Assembly (NCBI GenBank): GCA_029071285.1
Contig: JAIEAS010000279.1
Span: 1 to 6,989, forward strand
Direction: 5' to 3'
Length of the DNA stretch: 6,989 nt
DNA from: Clostridia bacterium
Lineage (GTDB): Bacteria > Bacillota > Clostridia > Christensenellales > Borkfalkiaceae
Both the position numbers and the translations under genes were made by a program. The notes below the pieces were generated by a model. That model was not told the DNA's origin, did not search any database, and saw nothing but the letters and a program-made list of their open reading frames with translations. Every line of letters begins with the position of its first letter. Within the stretch, counting starts at the first letter, position 1. Shown here piece after piece: positions 1-5,879 of this stretch.

Positions 1-24
1 TTCGGCTAACGCTCAGGGTGACAG
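1..24. repeat. Partial interspersed repeat arm at window edge
   Basis: Read on the minus strand this stretch has the form GTCACCCTGAGCG...GCCGAA. It resembles the repeat arms at 5578-5597 (GTCATCCCGAGCGTAGTAAG) and 5602-5622 (GTCATTCTGAAG...GCCGAA). It is probably the terminal arm of a short palindromic repeat whose other arm lies beyond the left edge of the window. The partner arm cannot be seen, so element type and full size are unknown. Confidence 0.5.
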
Positions 25-50
25 TAAAGGACTTAATCACTAATCAAACG

Positions 51-86
51 AAAAAAGGCCGCCCGCGAGCATAGCTAGCGGGCGGC
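51..86 (-). terminator. Intrinsic terminator of the large surface-protein gene
   Basis: Read on the minus strand, a 9-bp perfect GC-rich stem (78-86 pairing with 58-66, GCCGCCCGC/GCGGGCGGC) encloses an 11-nt loop that can form a further 3-bp AGC/GCT pairing. The stem is followed by a T run complementary to A51-A56. It starts 18 nt after the TAA stop of the large gene, so it is well placed to end that transcript. No same-strand gene is seen between it and the left edge. Confidence 0.9.
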
Positions 87-103
87 TGTTTTACTGTATT
101 AAA

Positions 104-3100
104 TTAGTCTATATTGTCGTAGAAACCGTCAACGTCTGCAAACGAATTTTCCCGTTCACGGCGGGTGGTCGTCGCGTCCTTCTTGGTCGTGTCAACCGTC
201 GTCGTGGTAGTGATAACCGCATCCGCGGGATACATCGTCGGCGCAGAAACCGTGCTTTCCTCTACGTTCTGCGGAATTTCCGCAATCGGAGCGGGCGCGG
301 GCATAGGGGTTACGTTAATCGGCTCAACGACGTTTCCGCCCTTAACCGCCTGCAAAAGCGCCACGACTACTTCCGCGGGGATAGCGTTTCCGCCCATACC
401 GCCGCCGCGCAGATACCTTTCTTCGGCAAGCATTGCGCGCTGTTCAGCCGCTCTTGCGCGTTCTTCAGCTCTTATGCGCTCTTCCGAAAGTCTTGCTTCA
501 GCTGCTCTCGCGCGCTCTTCCGCGTATATCGAGTGGTAATCACCCATACCGCCGCCGGCGGGCGCCGAGTATCCGTGCTGCATATTTTGTCCTGCGCGAA
601 GCTGCGCGATTTCAGACTGCATACTTGCAAGAACCGCCGCCAGCTCGCCCGAGTTCGAAGGCTGCTGAACGTAAATCGGCTGCTGTGCGGGCATTGCCTG
701 AGGCATAGGCGTAGGCATTGCCTGCTGAACGGGCTGCGCCTGTTGCTGTGCGGGCTGCTGCTGTTGAGGCTGCTGAGGCATTGCCTGCTGTTGAGGCTGT
801 GCCTGCTGCGCCATAGCCATCGAAGCCATTCCTGCGCCTGCCATACCAGCCTGAGCGCGTATCTTTTCAAGCTCCGCCTGTTGTTTAGCCATAGCGAGCT
901 CGCGCTCCGCCTGCAGTTTTTCCTGCTGCATACGGCGCTCTTCCTCGCGGCGTTCCTTTTCCTCGAGCTTGCGCTGTTTTTCCTCTTCCTTGCGCGCCTT
1001 GATTTCTTCCTTTTCTTCCTTTGACTTTCTGCGCTTCTTCGCAACTACGATTATTATAATCAGAAGTATCAGCACCGCAAGCGCGATAAGCAGCCAAGCC
1101 CAGATAGGAAGCCCGAGCCACGTTTTGGTTGCAAAGTCTTTAATGTTGCTCATTACCGCCGAGGCGCCGCTCTTGGGCACTTTATAAGTGGTTTTTTCGG
1201 AAACTATCGTACCGTTTTCAAATACGAAGTTTTTCGCGTCCGCGCCGTCAAGGTAAGCGTCAACGTAGTACGAGCTTCCGCTCTTGAACGTAGGGTCTAC
1301 TACGCCGCCGTTCGCGTCCTCATAGTAACGGTAACCGATCGTCAGATCAAGTTCGCCGTTATTCAGAAGCGCCGCAAACTGCGCGGGCAGATTAAACGAA
1401 GCGCCTTCTTTGCCGTTCAGATTCCAGAGAGATTTGTCAAGCACGAAGGGATTTATCTGCCACTTCATTTCAACAGCGGTGTGCGATTCGTCGGTGAAGC
1501 TTACGGAATTTTCGTAACCGGTCAAAACGATTTTGACTGCTTTCTTGGTCGTCTCCGCTTCGCCCTCGGCTGCGGGTCTTTCTACGAATACGTAGTTGAA
1601 CTGGTCTTTCAGCGTTATGGTCGCCGTATAAACCGTTCCCGCGTCGCGCTTTTCCAGCGCATCAAGGGTCATAAGCGTAGGGTCGTAACCGTCAAGATAG
1701 TTTTCGAGTTTGATATTCTCGCCCGTGAAAATTATCTCGCGCGAAATTTCGGGGATATAAACCTCTTTAGGTACGATTGTAAAGGTAAGTTCGCTGGGGA
1801 AAAGCGCAAACGCGTCAGCGTACATTCCGCCCAGTTCAAGTGAAATGTTGTAATCACCCACTTTTACCAGATGCTCCATTAATGCCGACAGGTTGCTTGC
1901 CTGCACCGTTACCGGCTCGGACATCAACAAGCTCGATACGGTAAGCGTGATAAACTGCATCTCGCTGTCGTCAAGCGCGACGCCGCCGCTGGTTGCGGTA
2001 ATGCCGAACTTAACGTCGCCGTACTGTACGTTGTTGTACGTGAGTTCAACGTTTATTGCGTCCTTACTGCTGCCCATATTGAAAGTTTTTGTAGTAACTC
2101 CGGAAAGGTCGAACGAATCCTTCTGGGTTGCTATTATCGAAACGGTTGCAGTAACTTCGATTTCGTTGGTCGAGCTTGCCTGCGCGGCAATAGTTTTCAG
2201 CGCGGCTTCGCCCGTACCGGTAAACGTGTAATCCTGACCGTTTTCGTCTTTAAGGGTTGCAGTGTAGGTGTAAACCAGATATTTGGAGTAGTTGTTTCCG
2301 TCCGTTGCGTTTATTACGGGTACCGGGAACACTCTGCCCTCGTCGTCCTTTACGGACATACTGCCGTTCCAGTTTTTAATGCCTATCTGCTTATTCGTTA
2401 TGCGCCACTCAAATTCGATTGAATAGTCCGAACCGTCAGAAGTTGCGGGCGTTGTATAGTTGGGATGATTGATTACGATTCCAACCGAAGCTTTATAGCT
2501 CTTCTTTTCCTTCTTTACGGTGTCGCCGCTGTAAGTCAGCTCGATTTCTTTGGTGCCGGCAGCGTCAATGGTGCCGTCGGGGTCAAGACCGAGGGATTTG
2601 ATATAATCGGGGTCGAGCTTAACGATTATGTTAAAGCCCGTATACTCCGGCTCGCTGTCCTCGAATATCGTCCAGTGCTCGCCGCCGTCGGTGGAGTAAA
2701 CCCACTTTGCGTCCGCAAAATCAAGCTCGCGGGGAGCGATTTCCCATTCAAGCACTAACCAGCCGTATTTGTTGTCGTCTTCCTTGCCTTCGAGTCTCTT
2801 GCTTACATCCTCAACGGCAAAGTCGTTGCTGAGAATGTGAACCGCGACGTACGTCTTATATTTGCCGACTTCCCTGCACTCGCCGCCGCTCATCAGATTG
2901 CCCGCTTCGTCCACGGTTTTAAAGCCGTTCAGATAGCCGTCGTTGGTGCTGTAATCGGTAACGACTTCCATAAATTCGTTGCCTGTTGCAGTCAAAACGT
3001 ATTTTTTATCCGAATAATAAGACAGCAAGTCGCCGGGGTTGAATGCGGTGCCTACAAGCTCGTTTGAGAAACGCGATTGCCAGCTGAGGTTTTCCGCGCT

Positions 3101-5152
3101 GATTCCGCCGGGTTTGATGTTTATGGGCGCGCTTGTCAGCTTGAATACGCCGTCCTCTGCGTCTATTACGTAGTTGTCGTTGCCGGCAACGTAGCCTGCG
3201 TCGCTTTTATCGGTAATCACCTTTGCGCAAAGGGTATAGGTGCCGATAGAGCTGATTTTTGATATATCCAGCGTATGACCGGTAACGCCCTGCTTGCGCT
3301 CGCTGCCCGCCGCGTTCACGTAGAAAACGTTAAGCGAAACGGTGTCGCCCGTGCAGACCGTAGGCGTAAGCGTAACGGTGCCCGCCTCTTTAAGTCCCCA
3401 TTCCATAGTGCTTGAAGTCGCCGTAAAGGTAAATGCAAGCGCCTTTTTATTTATGGTAACGGTTGCGATGCGGTCGTCGGTCGTGCCGTCGCCCACTTTC
3501 CACGCGGTGTTGGTTTTGTCTTTTAATACAAATAAAACTTTATAAACGCCCGCGTTTGTCGCCTTAAACTGGTTGTCTGTTGAATCCCAGCCAAGTCCGT
3601 CCGAATACACGCTTTCGGTTGCGTCCCAGGTTATGCCGTTCGGTCTTTTAATTTCCATATCCGAGGGCTTATACGCACTGCTTACGTCAAATACGTACTC
3701 AGAGCCTTTATAGGTCTGCTCGTTGTCGTTTATCTCGGGCACTTCCAAAAGTTTCGGTTTAATTATAAATTTAAAGTATCTGCGCGTATCGCTCTCGTCG
3801 CCGTTGCCCTTATCGGGGTCGGGGTCGCCCAAAAACTTCATACCCATAGACTGGAATGAGGGTTTAAGCTCTACCTTCATCCAGTACGTACCCGCGGTCT
3901 TCATATTTGAAGTGAGGGGGGTTACGGTCATTGCAGTTTCGTCAATCCAGCCCTTCTGCTCTGCGGGAACGTCCGAAAGGTCCTGAACGTTTCCGTTGTA
4001 GGTTACTTCAACGTCGCTTACGATATAGCCGATTTTGCTCAGATTGAGGTGAATTGCCGGACGAACTCTTTTTGCCTCGCTCGTAGTTTGCGGATACCAG
4101 ATTCCTCCGCCTGACTGAACAAGGAATGTTCTGGTAGCATAGTCGTACGTCATCGAACGCACAAAGTTATCTGCGCTGCTCGGTCTCTGGGTTGCCGTAC
4201 ATCTCCATACGCTGCCGGCGTTTGCGTTAACAGATGTTTGCCCTATTTCAACCATCGAGGGCAGCCATACGTAGTCGTCCTTCCAGTCGCTGTAACCCGA
4301 ACAGGATTCCACATTGGCGCCGGTGGTTTTATAACTTGAAGTGAAGGTTTTGCCGCTGAAAGATTTTTCACCGTTCTTTAAATAGGATTCGTTTGCCATA
4401 GTAGTATGTGTACTGTCAAAGCCTGTATAGCCCGACTTTGTAGCACTTTCAAGCGCCTGCCACTCCATATCTACGGGCTTAGCCAAAAATCTGGTAAGGC
4501 TCTTCTTGGTACCGGTCAAAGCGCTCTGGTCCATAGTAAATCTTGCCCACTCGTTGTCGGGGTCCTGATTATACTGGTTACTTAAAGCCGATGCGGAAGT
4601 TGCCCACTGACCGCCCGCGTTCAATACGTTGATACGGACGTAGCTCCTGCCGTACATTGCCGAGGGGTAGCTACCGCTGCCGCTCCAACCGGCACCCGAG
4701 GTATTAACCGCAAACGGAGTTGCCGCTCTTGTCAGCTGGGCGCTGTCGGTAAGCCAAAGGGTCAACACCTTGTCGCCCGAAGTTGAATCCGAAAGATACA
4801 CGGGCGTCCAGGTAAAGCCGCCTAATTTTACTACTACGTCTTTACTTGCAACGTTGTAAATATCGGTTGCATCTTTAACGCCGCTGTAATTTATCAGGTC
4901 GTCAAATTTTTTGCCGCTGCCGAGTACTGCGGCGCCAAGGGCGTTAAGCCCGTCGCCGTCAAATCCGCCGATGGCATCGTTGAAAATATCCTTGCCGTCG
5001 TAAATTATCTGCGACGTAATGTTTGCGGCAGTCTGCGCCTTTGCGGTTTTGCCGAAACCGGGCGAGGCAAAGCCAACGCCCAGCGCGATTGTAACCGCGC
5101 AAAGCATTGAAAGAATTACCGTCAATAAATTCCTTGTTTTAATTTTTTGCAT
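104..5152 (-). CDS. Giant type I membrane surface protein: DUF6273-like domain, Ig/MBG-like modules, one TM helix, long coiled-coil and Q/P-rich cytoplasmic tail
   Basis: Seen: 1682 residues from an ATG preceded at 8 nt by AAAGAGG. Residues 1-39 are a Sec signal peptide (MQKIKTRN, hydrophobic core, likely cleavage after AKA39). Residues about 40-375 contain WTPVYL, VWLP, FVRS and a closing VRPAIHL (363-369), which resembles DUF6273. From 375 to about 1330 come about eight beta-rich modules of 90-127 residues; most boundaries carry a motif such as IIKPK (463-467), EWEIAP (ends 807), EWRITN (ends 920), TIVPKE (P1128) or KWQINP (ends 1235), in the manner of MBG/bacterial Ig-like domains. A transmembrane helix spans about 1350-1371, followed by the stop-transfer KKRRK. 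The 311-residue cytoplasmic tail holds a charged coiled coil (about 1372-1440), a Q/P/A/M-rich linker (about 1446-1499), a second coiled coil (about 1544-1580) and an acidic C-terminus. No LPXTG sorting motif is visible. Inferred role: surface adhesin or sensor anchored in the membrane; ligand unknown. The frame could be extended to 5203, but that start lies inside a terminator and is rejected. Confidence 0.9.
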   Translation of the reverse strand: MQKIKTRNLLTVILSMLCAVTIALGVGFASPGFGKTAKAQTAANITSQIIYDGKDIFNDAIGGFDGDGLNALGAAVLGSGKKFDDLINYSGVKDATDIYNVASKDVVVKLGGFTWTPVYLSDSTSGDKVLTLWLTDSAQLTRAATPFAVNTSGAGWSGSGSYPSAMYGRSYVRINVLNAGGQWATSASALSNQYNQDPDNEWARFTMDQSALTGTKKSLTRFLAKPVDMEWQALESATKSGYTGFDSTHTTMANESYLKNGEKSFSGKTFTSSYKTTGANVESCSGYSDWKDDYVWLPSMVEIGQTSVNANAGSVWRCTATQRPSSADNFVRSMTYDYATRTFLVQSGGGIWYPQTTSEAKRVRPAIHLNLSKIGYIVSDVEVTYNGNVQDLSDVPAEQKGWIDETAMTVTPLTSNMKTAGTYWMKVELKPSFQSMGMKFLGDPDPDKGNGDESDTRRYFKFIIKPKLLEVPEINDNEQTYKGSEYVFDVSSAYKPSDMEIKRPNGITWDATESVYSDGLGWDSTDNQFKATNAGVYKVLFVLKDKTNTAWKVGDGTTDDRIATVTINKKALAFTFTATSSTMEWGLKEAGTVTLTPTVCTGDTVSLNVFYVNAAGSERKQGVTGHTLDISKISSIGTYTLCAKVITDKSDAGYVAGNDNYVIDAEDGVFKLTSAPINIKPGGISAENLSWQSRFSNELVGTAFNPGDLLSYYSDKKYVLTATGNEFMEVVTDYSTNDGYLNGFKTVDEAGNLMSGGECREVGKYKTYVAVHILSNDFAVEDVSKRLEGKEDDNKYGWLVLEWEIAPRELDFADAKWVYSTDGGEHWTIFEDSEPEYTGFNIIVKLDPDYIKSLGLDPDGTIDAAGTKEIELTYSGDTVKKEKKSYKASVGIVINHPNYTTPATSDGSDYSIEFEWRITNKQIGIKNWNGSMSVKDDEGRVFPVPVINATDGNNYSKYLVYTYTATLKDENGQDYTFTGTGEAALKTIAAQASSTNEIEVTATVSIIATQKDSFDLSGVTTKTFNMGSSKDAINVELTYNNVQYGDVKFGITATSGGVALDDSEMQFITLTVSSLLMSEPVTVQASNLSALMEHLVKVGDYNISLELGGMYADAFALFPSELTFTIVPKEVYIPEISREIIFTGENIKLENYLDGYDPTLMTLDALEKRDAGTVYTATITLKDQFNYVFVERPAAEGEAETTKKAVKIVLTGYENSVSFTDESHTAVEMKWQINPFVLDKSLWNLNGKEGASFNLPAQFAALLNNGELDLTIGYRYYEDANGGVVDPTFKSGSSYYVDAYLDGADAKNFVFENGTIVSEKTTYKVPKSGASAVMSNIKDFATKTWLGLPIWAWLLIALAVLILLIIIIVVAKKRRKSKEEKEEIKARKEEEKQRKLEEKERREEERRMQQEKLQAERELAMAKQQAELEKIRAQAGMAGAGMASMAMAQQAQPQQQAMPQQPQQQQPAQQQAQPVQQAMPTPMPQAMPAQQPIYVQQPSNSGELAAVLASMQSEIAQLRAGQNMQHGYSAPAGGGMGDYHSIYAEERARAAEARLSEERIRAEERARAAEQRAMLAEERYLRGGGMGGNAIPAEVVVALLQAVKGGNVVEPINVTPMPAPAPIAEIPQNVEESTVSAPTMYPADAVITTTTTVDTTKKDATTTRRERENSFADVDGFYDNID

Positions 5153-5160
5153 AGTGTATA

Positions 5161-5167
5161 CCTCTTT
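5161..5167 (-). promoter_or_regulatory. Ribosome binding site fixing the start of the surface-protein gene
   Basis: AAAGAGG on the minus strand lies 8 nt before the ATG at 5150-5152. It decides the start, because the protein then opens directly with a canonical signal peptide. The same heptamer is largely complementary to CUCUUU in the loop of the hairpin just upstream (5192-5197), so access to it might be controlled. Confidence 0.75.
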
Positions 5168-5172
5168 ATAAC

Positions 5173-5206
5173 AAAAAAAAGTGTGGCTCCCAAAGAGAAC
5201 CACACT
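5173..5206 (-). terminator. Leader terminator (attenuator) just before the surface-protein start codon
   Basis: Read on the minus strand, AGTGTGG (5200-5206) pairs perfectly with CCACACT (5180-5186). An inner 3-bp CTC/GAG pairing is possible, and eight T residues follow (5173-5180 read as T on the minus strand). The T run ends 5 nt before the ribosome binding site. No gene lies between this terminator and the promoters upstream, so it is not the end of another gene. It must act on the transcript of the surface gene, which makes it a candidate attenuator. An upstream copy of the 5' arm (GGTGTGGT, 5232-5239) could capture the 3' arm and prevent termination. Confidence 0.75.
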
Positions 5207-5437
5207 CTGCTATGTAGTATCTCTTAAGGTTACCACACCTTATTTACACGTTATAGACCAACTCAATACAGTGACTATAAAATTCAATACTTAATAAGAG
5301 ACACACTATGCCGTCTTTCAAGTTATTAAATTTATATAGTCAATAACCGGTACTGATAAAATCAGTGTAAAAAAACAGTATTAAGTTTTTTGAGCCTTTT
5401 CCTCCTATAACGTTTGTAAATAAAATGTGGTATACGT

Positions 5438-5466
5438 ATTATAACATTGACTTTCGACATTTTCAA
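5438..5466 (-). promoter_or_regulatory. Proximal sigma-A promoter of the surface-protein gene
   Basis: On the minus strand, TTGAAA (5461-5466) and a perfect TATAAT (5438-5443) are separated by exactly 17 nt, close to the vegetative consensus. The predicted start site is near 5431. It faces the large surface gene, and no other gene lies between. Confidence 0.8.
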
Positions 5467-5480
5467 CCTTTTTTTTAAAA

Positions 5481-5530
5481 AAATAAAAACTTGTGGTTGG
5501 TAAATGTTGTAACCACAATATATTGTGGTT
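5481..5530. promoter_or_regulatory. NrdR-box-like operator: perfect 20-bp palindrome plus degenerate second box
   Basis: The stretch 5511-5530 is a perfect palindrome, AACCACAATA followed by its complement. Its inner 16 bp (5513-5528) fit the published NrdR-box consensus acaCwAtATaTwGtgt at 14 of 16 positions, differing only at the two outermost. A half-conserved copy ending in TTGTGG (5481-5496) lies with its centre 32 bp away, about three helical turns, which is the usual pairing of NrdR boxes. The arms TTGTGGTT (5491-5498), AACCACAA (5511-5518) and TTGTGGTT (5523-5530) alternate. NrdR normally represses ribonucleotide reductase genes, and none is in the window. Another palindrome-binding repressor is possible. 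Confidence 0.5.
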
Positions 5531-5545
5531 TGCACCTTGTTTCAA
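5517..5545 (-). promoter_or_regulatory. Distal sigma-A-like promoter overlapped by a palindromic operator
   Basis: On the minus strand, TTGAAA (5540-5545) is followed after 17 nt by TATATT (5517-5522), giving a predicted start near 5510. The -10 element lies in the centre of the 20-bp palindrome at 5511-5530, the usual geometry for a repressor-controlled promoter. TATATT is a weaker -10 than that of the proximal promoter and part of the match is imposed by the palindrome, so this call is less certain. Confidence 0.5.
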
Positions 5546-5577
5546 CCCGTCAAACGCCGTTATTTCGCCTCACATAC

Positions 5578-5659
5578 GTCATCCCGAGCGTAGTAAGCCT
5601 TGTCATTCTGAAGCTTGCCGAAGAATCTGCGCGTAGCGCGACAAGGCTTCGGTACGACG
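5578..5659. repeat. Palindromic interspersed repeat, first unit
   Basis: The segment opens with GTCATCCCGAGCGTAGTAAG and contains GTCATTCTGAAG...GAAGAATCTGCGCG. This type of sequence (GTCATTCTGAGCG...GAAGAATCT) is known as a dispersed intergenic repeat in many bacteria. A perfect 10-bp inverted repeat, AAGCCTTGTC (5595-5604) and GACAAGGCTT (5640-5649), brackets the central part. No convincing coding sequence is present. Confidence 0.6.
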
Positions 5660-5667
5660 AGAAATCT

Positions 5668-5704
5668 TTTTGCGGTATTGCGGAGCAATTTCTTTACCGC
5701 AAAA
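5668..5704. repeat. Nested hairpin between the two repeat units
   Basis: TTTTGCGGTA (5668-5677) is perfectly complementary to TACCGCAAAA (5695-5704). Inside them ATTGC (5677-5681) pairs with GCAAT (5685-5689). The two hairpins are nested, with a bulge on one side. It is probably part of the same composite repeat as its neighbours and not an independent terminator, because neither side has a T run in the right place. Confidence 0.6.
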
Positions 5705-5715
5705 TTGCCACACCT

Positions 5716-5834
5716 CGTCATTGCGAGCGTAGCGAAGCAATCCAGAAGCGGAGCACTTAAAATGAGCGTACAGTCTGGATTGCCGCGGTCTTGCTTCGCA
5801 AGCGGTACGACTGCGTTGCTCCCTCGCAATGACG
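5716..5834. repeat. 119-bp MITE/REP-like element with nested inverted repeats
   Basis: The terminal arms CGTCATTGCGAG (5716-5727) and CTCGCAATGACG (5823-5834) are a perfect 12-bp inverted repeat. Inside them GCAATCCAGA (5737-5746) and TCTGGATTGC (5774-5783) form a second perfect 10-bp pair. GCGAAGCAA (5732-5740) can alternatively pair with TTGCTTCGC (5791-5799). The motif CGTCATTGCGAGCGTAGCGA followed by AGCAATCC is a well-known dispersed intergenic repeat type across distant bacteria. The open frames crossing it are by-products of the repeat. No transposase is present, so any mobility would need one in trans. Confidence 0.75.
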
Positions 5835-5843
5835 GGTGGGCAT

Positions 5844-5879
5844 AAAAAAAGCGGCGCGGACTATAAGTCCGCGCCGCTT
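5844..5879 (-). terminator. Intrinsic terminator of the rplJ-rplL operon
   Basis: A perfect 14-bp stem (5866-5879 with 5849-5862), containing GCGGCGCGGACT and closed by a 3-nt loop, is followed on the minus strand by a run of seven T (complement of A5844-A5850; the last two also count in the stem). It lies about 80 nt after the rplL stop codon. Its strength suggests that little transcription passes from the ribosomal operon into the DNA to the left. Confidence 0.92.

Larger units (their letters stand above)
5153..5431 (-). promoter_or_regulatory. Structured 5' leader of the surface-protein mRNA, class not recognised
   Basis: From the predicted start of transcription near 5431 to the coding start there are about 280 nt with no ATG on the transcribed strand. 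Visible hairpins are ACTGAT/ATCAGT (5352-5366), GTTATT/AATAAC (5322-5347), TTATAG/CTATAA (5251-5280), TAAGGT/ACCTTA (5225-5242) and a longer-range TCTCTTA/TAAGAGA pair (5220-5226 with 5295-5301), followed by the terminator hairpin next to the ribosome binding site. The layout (promoter, multi-helix leader, terminator, gene) is that of a riboswitch or attenuator. I find no match to T-box, SAM, TPP, lysine or cyclic-di-nucleotide signatures. An AGGAGG near the 5' end has no start codon after it. Confidence 0.55.

Noticed and set aside
1100..1170. Sortase (LPXTG) anchor at the surface-protein C-terminus
   Set aside because: No LPXTG-like motif precedes the membrane helix, and over 300 residues follow it, so the protein is held by the helix itself.
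165..1187. Several open frames on both strands inside the 3' part of the surface gene, including one of 190 residues at 472-1044
   Set aside because: They arise from the repetitive coiled-coil and Q/P-rich coding sequence read in other frames; the products are low-complexity, arginine- or leucine-rich, without recognisable domains.
5153..5203. Longer version of the surface protein starting with GTG at 5201-5203
   Set aside because: The extra 17 residues would be encoded by the terminator hairpin and T run, there is no ribosome binding site, and the signal peptide begins naturally at 5152.
5153..5242. T-box riboswitch, suggested by AAGGTGTGGTAACC in the leader
   Set aside because: The T-box core AGGGTGGNACCGCG is not matched (extra bases, no CGCG), no Stem I motifs are seen, and the downstream gene is not an aminoacyl-tRNA synthetase, amino acid biosynthesis or transport gene.
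5578..5834. CRISPR array
   Set aside because: The repeats are palindromic, of unequal length and not regularly spaced by unique spacers of constant size.
5491..5845. Three open frames of 76-89 codons between the surface gene and rplL
   Set aside because: They run through palindromic repeats of a known dispersed type and have no credible ribosome binding sites or family resemblance.
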